DNA of 7,769 bases from Bacteroidetes/Chlorobi group bacterium ChocPot_Mid (GTDB lineage Bacteria; Bacteroidota; Ignavibacteria; Kapaibacteriales; UBA2268): NCBI GenBank assembly GCA_003731675.1, contig RCNQ01000249.1:1-7769 (forward strand), in the 5' to 3' direction. How positions within the stretch are numbered: position 1 is the stretch's first letter; each line of letters opens with the position of its first letter. The translations under genes were made by a program, and so were the position numbers. Shown here in pieces: positions 1 through 6,647 of this stretch. The notes below the pieces were generated by a model that did no database searches, was not told the origin of the DNA, and saw only the letters and a program-made list of their open reading frames with translations.

Positions 1-1203
1 TGTTGAAGTGCTATCAACATAACGTTGACTTGTTACTGTTGACGAATTTTCGGAGTCTGTGTATGAATAAGTTGAACTTGTAGAATAAATCCAACCTACA
101 TTATTTTTCCAAGTGGAAGTATATTTAAAATGTAATTTTTGATTTTTATAATTGTAATCTGTCTTTTCCAAGTTCGACCAACTGTTTGATGAAGAAGACC
201 ATGCTTGTGTTTGTTCAGTTATTAAATTATTTTGATTGTCATAAAAATAATTTATTCTTCTGTAATCTTGCCATTGCTGGTTAATTAATCTTTGAGTAAG
301 GTCTCTGACCTTATTGTTGAATTGGTCATAGAAGAAGAAATTTTGGGTAGTAGTCAGCCAACCTATATTCTGAATACTTTGACGTGATGAAGTAAGTAAT
401 TTTTTATTTTCGTCATATGTGAACTTGTATTTGTCCTGCATTACCCAATCATTATTTTGCCAAGCATAATTGGTGAGTTCAACCAATAAATCATTTTCGT
501 AATTATAAGTAATTTTGCTGAAGTTGGAAATGTTACTTCCAAAATAAGTTTGAGTAACTGCTTCAGTCATAAATCCGTTCTCGTTATAAGTGTAGATGAC
601 AAATGCATTATTTCTCCAGCTGTTTTGTTGCCATCTTTTACTGAACATTGTATCGAGTTGATTTTGTGAATTATAAACATAAGTATATTGTCTGTTGTTA
701 ACCCAATTATTATTTTGCCACCTTTGACCTAATGATATTAATATTTTACCTTCGGGGCTGAAAGTCGTACTCGTCTTATAATTGTTAATCCATTGCGATG
801 TAGTATCGTTCCATGTAAAATAAGTTGAGTCAATTAAGTTGTTGTTTTCGTTAAATATATATTCATTCTTTGAAGAATTTTTCCATGTGTCAGCAACAAA
901 TTTTTCTGTAATATCTTCTTTAAGTATAGAATTTTCAGAATAATCATACTTCCTTTTGGAATCAAGAACCCAAATTCCATTCACAATTTTATAGATGTAA
1001 TTTAAATCAGGTTTCCCGAAAGAATTATAAGTGAAATAAATACTGTCGGAAGATGTGAATGCTTTCAAATCCCAAGTCATTATTTGCTTGTTATTCAATA
1101 CCTCACCTTCAGCGAGTGTCTTGTTAAACGGCTTTTGTTGAGAGAATGCCGACAATGACACAAATAGAATTAATGTTAAACATATGTGTATTCGTTTTAT
1201 CAT
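1..1203 (-). CDS. secreted protein built of ~29-residue aromatic repeats, partial (C-terminus beyond left edge)
   Basis: An open frame runs from an ATG at 1203 to base 1 without a stop, giving 401 residues with the C-terminus outside the window. The first ~22 residues (MIKRIHICLTLILFVSLSAFS, then QQ) form a clear signal peptide with likely cleavage after AFS, so the product is exported. The rest is a run of about eleven tandem units of 28-31 residues plus a partial twelfth. Each begins with an aromatic strand such as YVYN, YTYN, FTYD or YFYD, followed by an N-rich turn, and most carry a W-x-x-N-x-W-like segment (WQNNNW, WQQNSW, WQNNDW). The pattern resembles YD/RHS-like beta repeats of Bacteroidota surface proteins, but I do not recognise the family. 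A C-terminal secretion or anchoring domain (for example type IX) could lie beyond the edge. An AGGTG lies just upstream of the ATG. It starts 28 bases after the biotin carrier gene and may be read through from that operon. Confidence 0.85.
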   Translation of the reverse strand, partial: MIKRIHICLTLILFVSLSAFSQQKPFNKTLAEGEVLNNKQIMTWDLKAFTSSDSIYFTYNSFGKPDLNYIYKIVNGIWVLDSKRKYDYSENSILKEDITEKFVADTWKNSSKNEYIFNENNNLIDSTYFTWNDTTSQWINNYKTSTTFSPEGKILISLGQRWQNNNWVNNRQYTYVYNSQNQLDTMFSKRWQQNSWRNNAFVIYTYNENGFMTEAVTQTYFGSNISNFSKITYNYENDLLVELTNYAWQNNDWVMQDKYKFTYDENKKLLTSSRQSIQNIGWLTTTQNFFFYDQFNNKVRDLTQRLINQQWQDYRRINYFYDNQNNLITEQTQAWSSSSNSWSNLEKTDYNYKNQKLHFKYTSTWKNNVGWIYSTSSTYSYTDSENSSTVTSQRYVDSTST

Positions 1204-1231
1204 TTTTCACCTTTTTTATTAAGTAATAATA

Positions 1232-1738
1232 TTAATTTTCTTCTTTTTCAACAATCATTAAAACTTTATCAGCATCAACCTGCTCCGCGTTTTGTACGTT
1301 GACCTCAGTAACAACTCCGTTTATTTCAGCATACAAAGTTGTTTCCATTTTCATCGCTTCTACGATAATTAATGCATCTCCTTCATTTACTTTTTGGTCC
1401 TTCTTAACCATTATTTTGACAATAGTACCTGGCATTGGAGGGAGCACTATTTGTTTATTTCCTGTCTCATTGTCATTTGCAACAAATGATTTTTCTTCAT
1501 CTTTAATTTTATCAAAAATAATACAATCACCTTCACAATTAATGTATATGTGATTTCCATCTTCAGCAGTATAAAAATGATAATATTTATTGTCATTTAT
1601 TTCTGTCAGTGATAATAAATTATTTGTTAAACTTCCTTTTTTAAAAAGTAGAGTATTAGCGTTAATCTTTGATATAATCTGCTCTCCCTGAATGGAGGCA
1701 TCAACATCGTAAATATTATTTTCAAATTTTAATTTCAT
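1232..1738 (-). CDS. biotin carboxyl carrier protein of an acyl-CoA (probably 3-methylcrotonyl-CoA) carboxylase
   Basis: This 168-residue cytoplasmic protein carries the swinging biotin arm of a biotin-dependent carboxylase. The C-terminal ~75 residues are a biotinyl domain: a PPMPGTI entry motif near 100-106, then EAMKMET with the biotinylated lysine at about residue 130. Residues 1-95 are a beta-rich stretch that resembles the BT domain joining the biotin carboxylase and carrier domains in one-piece MCC/PCC alpha chains. The gene therefore looks like the detached C-terminal third of such a chain. I chose the ATG at 1738, 13 bases after the biotin carboxylase stop. An in-frame TTG at 1783 would add 15 residues and overlap that gene, but has no better ribosome site. 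Upstream genes fit leucine breakdown; propionyl-CoA or acetyl-CoA carboxylase are alternatives. The carboxyltransferase partner is not in the window. Confidence 0.9.
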   Translation of the reverse strand: MKLKFENNIYDVDASIQGEQIISKINANTLLFKKGSLTNNLLSLTEINDNKYYHFYTAEDGNHIYINCEGDCIIFDKIKDEEKSFVANDNETGNKQIVLPPMPGTIVKIMVKKDQKVNEGDALIIVEAMKMETTLYAEINGVVTEVNVQNAEQVDADKVLMIVEKEEN

Positions 1739-1751
1739 ATTTATTTTCTGA

Positions 1752-3254
1752 TTAATTTGTTGAACAAATTTCCCATTTACCAATTGTCTGCCAAGGTGTA
1801 GGCATTATAGAATTTCCCTCGGTTACAACTTTATCCAGCTTCTTTTGATTTTGTGACATAAGTGTAGCAGTTGTCAAAGAGGCATTAATTATAAATTCTG
1901 ACCTTGATATTTTTTCACTCATATTGTTTTCAATAAAATTTGTGAATGTGTTGCCTTTGATAAATTCAGGATGTTCAAGGCAATTTATCATAAATCTAAT
2001 TGATGTCTTGACTCCTAAAATAATATTTTGTTTAAGTGCTATAATCATTCTTTGACGTGCTTCTTCTCTGTCTTTTCCCCAAACAATCAGCTTGGCAAGC
2101 ACAGGGTCGTAGAACACAGAAACCTTACTCCCCTGATAAATCCCGCAATCGTATCGGACACCGGGACCAGTTGGCTCTTTAAGAAATAAAATGTTTCCTG
2201 AAGAAGGCATAAATTTATTATCTGCATCTTCAGCATAAATTCTGCATTCAATAGCATGTCCGTTTTGCTTGAGTTCTTCTTGATTGAAGGGAATTTTCTC
2301 ATCATTTGCAATGGCAATTTGTAGTTTGACTAAATCAATCCCCGTTGTCATCTCAGTTACAGGGTGCTCGACTTGTATTCTTGCATTAACTTCGAGAAAA
2401 TAAAAGTTTTTATTTTTATCTACGAGAAATTCTACAGTTCCGACACTGTCATAATTAGCGGCTTTTGCAACTTTGATAGCTGTTTCACCCATTCTTTTTT
2501 GTAAATCAGGATCCATGATTGGCGATGGTGCTTCCTCGATGATTTTTTGGTGTCGTCTTTGGATTGAACATTCACGCTCAAATAAATATATCACATTCCC
2601 ATGATGGTCTGCCGCAATCTGGAATTCAACATGCCGTGGCGACTCGATATATTTTTCAAGGTAAACTTCTTCACTGCCAAAGGCAGATTTAGATTCTCTC
2701 ATTGCAGATTCAACTGCTTCTTTCAGCTTTTCTTTTTGATGTACAACACGCATCCCTTTACCACCACCACCTGCTGATGCTTTAATAAGAACAGGAAAAC
2801 CCATTTCATTTGCTGTCTTTTCAAAATCCTCAATATTCATTGAACTTGTCTTCATTCCAGGGATAACAGGTACTCCCGACTTAATCATTAACTGCCTTGA
2901 TGCAACTTTAGAACCAAGAAGTTCCATAGATTCAGGGTCGGGACCAATAAATATTAGACCGGCATCTCGTACTTTTCTGTTAAACTCACTATTTTCTGCA
3001 AGAAAGCCATAACCAGGATGAATAGCATCACAACCAGTACTGATTGCGGCATTTAACACAGCTTCCTGATTGAGATATGATTGCAAAGCTGGTGCTGGTC
3101 CAATACAAATGGATTCATCTGCTGATAATACATGCAAGGCGTCAGAATCAACTTCAGAATAAATTGCAACTGTTCGAATACCCATCTCTTTGCATGCTCT
3201 TATTATTCTGCATGCAATTTCGCTACGATTTGCTATAAGAATTTTTTTTATCAA
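1752..3254 (-). CDS. biotin carboxylase subunit of an acyl-CoA carboxylase (probably methylcrotonyl-CoA carboxylase)
   Basis: This protein carboxylates biotin on the carrier protein using ATP and bicarbonate. From the chosen start it has 500 residues. The N-terminal domain opens with KILIANRSEIACRI. The ATP-grasp domain has the glycine-rich loop KASAGGGGKGM (about 158-168), ERECSIQRRHQKIIEEAPSP (about 226-245) and the catalytic FLEVNARIQVEHPVTEM (about 286-302), whose Glu, Asn, Arg and Glu are all kept. The C-terminal domain has IECRIYAED. It is about 50 residues longer than E. coli AccC. The tail contains TPWQTIGKW, resembling the PW/GW segment that follows the carboxylase domain in one-piece MCC alpha chains. 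I chose the TTG at 3254 because GAGGG lies 5 bases upstream and the start then matches AccC (MLDKIVIANRGEIA). A TTG at 3266, overlapping the hydratase stop, is the alternative. A pyruvate or propionyl-CoA carboxylase role cannot be excluded. Confidence 0.92.
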   Translation of the reverse strand: MIKKILIANRSEIACRIIRACKEMGIRTVAIYSEVDSDALHVLSADESICIGPAPALQSYLNQEAVLNAAISTGCDAIHPGYGFLAENSEFNRKVRDAGLIFIGPDPESMELLGSKVASRQLMIKSGVPVIPGMKTSSMNIEDFEKTANEMGFPVLIKASAGGGGKGMRVVHQKEKLKEAVESAMRESKSAFGSEEVYLEKYIESPRHVEFQIAADHHGNVIYLFERECSIQRRHQKIIEEAPSPIMDPDLQKRMGETAIKVAKAANYDSVGTVEFLVDKNKNFYFLEVNARIQVEHPVTEMTTGIDLVKLQIAIANDEKIPFNQEELKQNGHAIECRIYAEDADNKFMPSSGNILFLKEPTGPGVRYDCGIYQGSKVSVFYDPVLAKLIVWGKDREEARQRMIIALKQNIILGVKTSIRFMINCLEHPEFIKGNTFTNFIENNMSEKISRSEFIINASLTTATLMSQNQKKLDKVVTEGNSIMPTPWQTIGKWEICSTN

Positions 3255-3259
3255 TTTTT

Positions 3260-3264
3260 CCCTC
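3260..3264 (-). promoter_or_regulatory. Shine-Dalgarno site GAGGG deciding the biotin carboxylase start
   Basis: On the minus strand the sequence TTGAGGGAAAAATTG holds two in-frame TTG codons. GAGGG sits 5 bases before the second one (3254) and cannot serve the first (3266), which it partly overlaps. The hydratase stop codon TGA (3265-3263) overlaps this ribosome site, so ribosomes finishing the hydratase would stop on the next gene's initiation site. Translational coupling is a reasonable inference. Confidence 0.55.
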
Positions 3265-4069
3265 AAATTTTATTATTAACCCAATTTGGTTTTCTTTTCT
3301 CTAAAAACGCATTCATACCTTCTTGTCCTTCGGGACTTAATCTCAGGTTTGCTATTAATTTAGCTGTATAGTTATGTACTTCGCTAATGTCAATCTTATG
3401 CCCCACATTGAAAATCATTTCTTTAACAACCCTGATAGCTTCAGGTCCGTTCTGCAAAATCAGATTTACTTTTTCATTTACTGTTTCATCAAGTTTATTT
3501 GTCGGGACAGCATAATTTATTAAATTCAATTTTTCTGCTTTTTTGGCTGTTATCCTTTCACCTGTTATAAAAAGTTCCCGTGCTCTTGGCTCGCCAATAC
3601 GACACATAACAAAAGGAGATATAGCCGCTGGTACCAGACCTAATTTGACTTCACTTAATCCAAAAATTGCATTTTCATCGGCTATTAAAATGTCACATAC
3701 AGACATCAATCCCACCCCACCACCTATCGCTGAACCATTAATACGGGCTATTACTGGTTTAGGATGTGTAAATACAAGATACATTAAATTTGCTAATTTT
3801 AATGACTCTTCCAGATTTTGCTCATAAGAATAATTAATTACACTTTTCATCCAGTTCAAATCAGCTCCAGCACAAAAGGATTTACCAAGCCCTGTCAGAA
3901 TGATAATACGGATTTCATTTTCATTTTTCAATTTATTGAAGACATCATATAAGTCATTAATCAGATGATTGTTAAAAGCATTATGGACTTCAGGTCTATT
4001 CAAAAAAATTCTTGCAATCCGATTGTCAATTTCAATTTTTATGGTGCTGTAATCAGTAAATTTTGCCAT
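3263..4069 (-). CDS. liuC: methylglutaconyl-CoA hydratase-like enoyl-CoA hydratase (crotonase superfamily)
   Basis: This 268-residue crotonase most likely hydrates 3-methylglutaconyl-CoA to HMG-CoA in leucine breakdown. The oxyanion-hole segment SFCAGADLNWMK (64-75) carries the GADLNWM signature that I associate with LiuC/AtuE-type hydratases. It is followed by NGSAIGGGVGLMSVCDI (111-127) and FGLSEVKLGLVPAAISPF (136-153). The second catalytic glutamate is present (E140, in LSEVKLG). The position of the first one in classical crotonases is occupied by glycine (GGGVGL), as I recall for bacterial LiuC proteins. The C-terminus (RLSPEGQEGMNAFLEKRKPNW) is typical of the superfamily. The ATG at 4069 is preferred over a TTG at 4081 that would add four residues; neither has a strong ribosome site. 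It is the first gene of the operon. Its neighbours encode the biotin carboxylase and carrier that would make its substrate, which strengthens the call over a generic enoyl-CoA hydratase. Confidence 0.87.
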   Translation of the reverse strand: MAKFTDYSTIKIEIDNRIARIFLNRPEVHNAFNNHLINDLYDVFNKLKNENEIRIIILTGLGKSFCAGADLNWMKSVINYSYEQNLEESLKLANLMYLVFTHPKPVIARINGSAIGGGVGLMSVCDILIADENAIFGLSEVKLGLVPAAISPFVMCRIGEPRARELFITGERITAKKAEKLNLINYAVPTNKLDETVNEKVNLILQNGPEAIRVVKEMIFNVGHKIDISEVHNYTAKLIANLRLSPEGQEGMNAFLEKRKPNWVNNKI

Positions 4070-4285
4070 AATTAAAGTCAAAATGAAAAAATATTAGTTT
4101 ATAATCTATTAATTTAAAAACAAAATCGTTAATAGAAAAATTGAAAATGAATATTGTATAATTTTTTCATTAATATTATAAATTAATCTAATTTAATTTG
4201 GGTTAATTATTTATTATGATTTTATAAAATACATATATATTGTTTTCGTCGAAAAAAATATTTAATTGCTAAATACGTGAATGAT

Positions 4286-4300
4286 TTAATTGACAATTAA
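4286..4300. repeat. short palindrome overlapping the proposed rpoD -35 box
   Basis: TTAATTG, a single A, then CAATTAA forms a perfect 7+7 inverted repeat. It covers the TTGACA (4290-4295) proposed as the -35 element. It could be an operator, but in such AT-rich DNA a palindrome this short may arise by chance. Confidence 0.35.
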
Positions 4301-4317
4301 TAATAACTAATTATTTT
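4290..4317 (+). promoter_or_regulatory. candidate sigma-70-type promoter of rpoD
   Basis: A perfect TTGACA (4290-4295) is followed after 16 bases by TATTTT (4312-4317), which matches four of six positions of the -10 consensus. The start of transcription would fall near 4324, leaving a leader of about 40 bases before the ATG at 4363. The TTGACA stands out in this AT-only stretch, but Bacteroidota often use other promoter motifs, so this is a moderate guess. Confidence 0.35.
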
Positions 4318-4353
4318 AAAAAGAAGAAATTAAATATAAAGATAAATTTTAAT

Positions 4354-4357
4354 GGAG
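4354..4357 (+). promoter_or_regulatory. Shine-Dalgarno site of rpoD
   Basis: GGAG lies 5 bases upstream of the ATG at 4363. It is one of the few recognisable ribosome sites in the window and supports this start. Confidence 0.6.
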
Positions 4358-4362
4358 TGTGA

Positions 4363-5223
4363 ATGCGAATTACGAAACAATATACTAATCGGGAATCGCA
4401 GTCTCTTGACAAGTACTTGCAAGAGATTGGCAGGGTCGAGTTGCTCCATCCCGAAGACGAAATTACCTTAGCTCAGCTAATTAAAAAGGGTGGGATACAA
4501 GGGACAAGAGCTCTCGAAAGATTAGTAAAGGCGAATTTGAGGTTTGTGGTTTCAGTAGCAAAACAGTATCAAAATCAAGGTCTTTCGCTCGGAGATTTGA
4601 TTAATGAAGGTAATTTGGGTTTGATAAAAGCTGCAAAGCGTTTTGACGAAACAAGAGGTTTTAAGTTTATTTCTTATGCCGTCTGGTGGATACGTCAATC
4701 AATTTTGCAGGCACTGGCAGAGCAATCAAGAATTGTACGATTACCACTCAACAGAGTTGGGGCTTTGAATAAAATCGGTAAAAAGTTCAGCGAACTCGAG
4801 CAAAAGTATGAACGTGAACCTACTGCTGCAGAGATTGCCGAACAGTTGGAAATGAGTGTACCTGAAATTGCAGAGACAATCAAAATATCAGGAAGGCATT
4901 TATCTGTTGACGCACCTTTTGTTCAAGGCGAAGACAACAGATTGCTCGATATTTTGCCTAATGACATGCAGCCACCTCCAGATTCAGAGTTAATCCGTGA
5001 ATCTTTAAGAGTGGAAGTTCAGCAGGTTTTAACGACACTTTCCCAAAGAGAAGCGGAAGTAATAAAGCTTTATTTCGGCTTGGAAGGGCAATGCCTGACA
5101 CTCGAGGAAATTGGCGAGAAATTTAATTTAACACGTGAAAGAGTAAGACAAATTAAGGAGAAAGCTATACGAAGATTGAGACACGCTAGCCGCTCAAAAG
5201 CTTTGAGAGCTTACTTGGGTTAA
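4363..5223 (+). CDS. rpoD: primary (housekeeping) RNA polymerase sigma factor, RpoD/SigA family
   Basis: This 286-residue sigma-70 factor directs RNA polymerase to promoters. Region 1.2 is around 13-40 (SLDKYLQEIG). Region 2 spans about 54-125, with ANLRFVVSVAKQYQNQGLSL, DLINEGNLGLIKAA and the -10-recognising, melting segment FKFISYAVWWIRQSI. Region 3 follows RIVRLPLN. Region 4.2 (about 245-273) is the -35-binding helix-turn-helix, LTLEEIGEKFNLTRERVRQI. It lacks region 1.1 and the long non-conserved insert of proteobacterial RpoD, as usual for Bacteroidota/Chlorobiota primary sigma factors. The opening (RITKQYTNRESQSLDKYLQEIG) and the closing RSKALRAYLG also fit that group. A few extra residues (GGIQGT) sit between regions 1.2 and 2 compared with the usual KKGD-x-x-AL. 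The gene stands alone; its stop codon is the first triplet of a heptamer array. A paralogous group 2 sigma is less likely given the close match. Confidence 0.95.
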   Translation: MRITKQYTNRESQSLDKYLQEIGRVELLHPEDEITLAQLIKKGGIQGTRALERLVKANLRFVVSVAKQYQNQGLSLGDLINEGNLGLIKAAKRFDETRGFKFISYAVWWIRQSILQALAEQSRIVRLPLNRVGALNKIGKKFSELEQKYEREPTAAEIAEQLEMSVPEIAETIKISGRHLSVDAPFVQGEDNRLLDILPNDMQPPPDSELIRESLRVEVQQVLTTLSQREAEVIKLYFGLEGQCLTLEEIGEKFNLTRERVRQIKEKAIRRLRHASRSKALRAYLG

Positions 5224-5484
5224 TTGATAATTGATAATGGATAATTGATAATTGACAATGGATAATTGATAATTGACAATGGATAATTGATAATTGACAA
5301 TGGATAATTGATAATTGATAATTGATAATTGACAATGGATAATTGATAATTGATAATTGACAATGGATAATTGATAATTGACAATGGATAATTGATAATT
5401 GACAATGGATAATTGATAATTGACAATGGATAATTGATAATTGACAATGGATAATTGATAATGGATAATTGATAATTGATAATG
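5221..5484. repeat. nested heptanucleotide tandem array in the rpoD 3' region
   Basis: About 264 bases are built almost entirely of 7-base units. The two main forms are ATAATTG and ACAATGG, normally ordered ATAATTG, ATAATTG, ACAATGG to give a 21-base higher-order unit ending in TGG. Blocks from one TGG to the next run 20 (first), 21, 21, 21, 35, 28, 21, 21, 21, 21 and 14 bases, then a final 20-base remnant without the last G. Every internal block is a multiple of seven, so length changes have occurred by whole heptamers. The array starts at the rpoD stop codon and ends 8 bases before the terminator hairpin. On the plus strand it is full of TAA and TGA codons. On the minus strand it stays open as a repeated SIINYPL-type peptide, which I regard as non-genic. 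It contains nine copies of TTGACA. Confidence 0.95.
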
Positions 5485-5492
5485 AATTGTGA

Positions 5493-5525
5493 AAAAAGCC
5501 GTCCCGTGCTGTGAGACGGCTTTTT
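5493..5525. terminator. bidirectional rho-independent terminator between rpoD and the lipoprotein genes
   Basis: AAAAAGCCGTC (5493-5503) pairs perfectly with GACGGCTTTTT (5515-5525) around an 11-base loop. The GC-rich core is 6 bp, flanked by A and T tracts on opposite sides, so the hairpin has a U-run in either direction. It serves rpoD, 270 bases after its stop, and the minus-strand lipoprotein gene, whose stop is only 10 bases away. Confidence 0.92.
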
Positions 5526-5534
5526 AATTTTAAA

Positions 5535-6605
5535 TTACGGCTCGAAAGTCAACTGTCCTAATAATTTGCCATCTATACCCACTTTCCACAAATATGCTTT
5601 ATCGTCACCGTCTTTGTACATAGCTACAGCTAATTCAGTTTCAGAGATAAATTCCGCACATGGTGTCGTAAAAAAAGCATACATACAAAAGTCATAACGT
5701 AGGTTTATTATTCTGTCGGGTGAAACAATATCCGGTTTTTTACTAAGGAATTTCTCTACGTTTATGATCCATATTTCATTAAACCTTCTCTCTTCATCAT
5801 TCCCTTGATTGGCTGGTCTCACGGATAAAGCTAAATACTTGCCGCTCGGTGAAAAGCTGCTGTAATCCAAACCCATTTCCTCATTAAAAACAAATTCATT
5901 TCCATTGATAACCCATACAGTTTTAGCATCAGCATTTCTTCCTTTCTCTGAAAAAGAATAAATTCCATCTTTAGTAATTGCTCTTAATATTGAATAATTC
6001 CCATCGTAATCTAACATTTTATCATCTTGCACTAAGTATCTTTTTATATATGCTGTTTCATTAATTACATACGATAATAAAATTAAATCACCATTTTCGT
6101 TTGATTCGGGTAACCAAGAAACAATACTAAAATTTATTGGTGCGCCGGCTGGACCTAATATGGAAGGAGTTGCCCTTTTAACATCGAAAGGATCTAGAGA
6201 AACTATATAAATATTTTGTCCGTAATAATAGCGATTAATACTGTCGTCCGGCAAATCGGTACCGGTAGCAGCGTAAATTAAAACCCTGTTATTATCATAA
6301 GGGCACCAATAAAAATATCCTGCAAAGGTTAACTTCACATTATCAGGTAATTTACTTTGTAAATCTATGTACTCTACAACATTTGATTTTAGATTTAATA
6401 AATATGCTTTGCCATAACTACGAAAAATAAGATTTTTACCGTCGTAAGAAGCCCTTTGATAATTTTGATAAGGATGAGGCATTTTCCATTCACCTGGATA
6501 GATTTCTACCGGTGGCGGGCAGTATGGAACTTTTTTTATGGGTGGGGTTACATGCTCACATGATGATAAAATTGCTATTAATAATATAATAATTAAATAT
6601 CTCAT
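5535..6605 (-). CDS. lipoprotein of unknown function, possibly beta-propeller-like
   Basis: The 356-residue product begins with a very short signal peptide ending in a lipobox, LLIAILSSC, so Cys16 should be lipidated and the protein anchored in the cell envelope. The mature part is rich in short beta-strand-like segments, with recurring pieces resembling propeller blades of TolB/WD40-like proteins: DGKNLIFRSYGKAYLLNL, FSPSGKYLALSV, NEIWIINVEKF and KAYLWKVGIDGKLLGQLT. The FSPSGKYLALS segment is particularly typical of such blades. I do not recognise a specific family and see no catalytic motif. A proline-rich spacer (TPPIKKVPYCPPPVEIYP) follows the lipid anchor. The ATG at 6605 is fixed by the signal peptide; no strong ribosome site precedes it. 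It follows another lipoprotein gene by 42 bases and ends 10 bases before a terminator, so the two probably form one transcript. Confidence 0.85.
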   Translation of the reverse strand: MRYLIIILLIAILSSCEHVTPPIKKVPYCPPPVEIYPGEWKMPHPYQNYQRASYDGKNLIFRSYGKAYLLNLKSNVVEYIDLQSKLPDNVKLTFAGYFYWCPYDNNRVLIYAATGTDLPDDSINRYYYGQNIYIVSLDPFDVKRATPSILGPAGAPINFSIVSWLPESNENGDLILLSYVINETAYIKRYLVQDDKMLDYDGNYSILRAITKDGIYSFSEKGRNADAKTVWVINGNEFVFNEEMGLDYSSFSPSGKYLALSVRPANQGNDEERRFNEIWIINVEKFLSKKPDIVSPDRIINLRYDFCMYAFFTTPCAEFISETELAVAMYKDGDDKAYLWKVGIDGKLLGQLTFEP

Positions 6606-6647
6606 GATTTTTTCTTTTAAAGCTAAATTAAAATTGTTATAATAATT

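Larger units (their letters stand above)
4070..4362. other. divergent intergenic region between the carboxylase operon and rpoD
   Basis: These 293 bases are extremely AT-rich, with no credible coding frame or RNA gene. They must carry both divergent promoters. For the minus-strand operon, a TATAAA (4103-4098) lies about 29 bases before the ATG at 4069, but the only 16-bp-spaced upstream hexamer, TTTTGT (4125-4120), is a poor -35, so that promoter is a weak guess. The better candidate on the plus side is listed separately. No terminator-like hairpin was seen here. Confidence 0.6.

Noticed and set aside
1299..1553. Plus-strand open frame of 84 codons
   Set aside because: It lies wholly antisense to the biotin carrier gene, with no start signal or recognisable product; the same applies to the antisense frames at 3132-3371, 3543-3827 and 4695-4883.
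2087..2317. Second minus-strand open frame inside the biotin carboxylase gene
   Set aside because: It is an out-of-frame shadow of a gene whose conserved motifs are all in the main frame.
5220..5447. Open frame on the minus strand encoding a repeated SIINYPL-type peptide
   Set aside because: It is the translation of the heptamer array; three heptamers make 21 bases, so the frame repeats every seven residues. It has no ribosome site or fold and overlaps the array fully.
5221..5484. Iteron-type replication origin or DnaA-box cluster
   Set aside because: The units do not resemble DnaA boxes, no replication initiator gene is nearby, and the array varies in 7-base steps like a simple tandem repeat.
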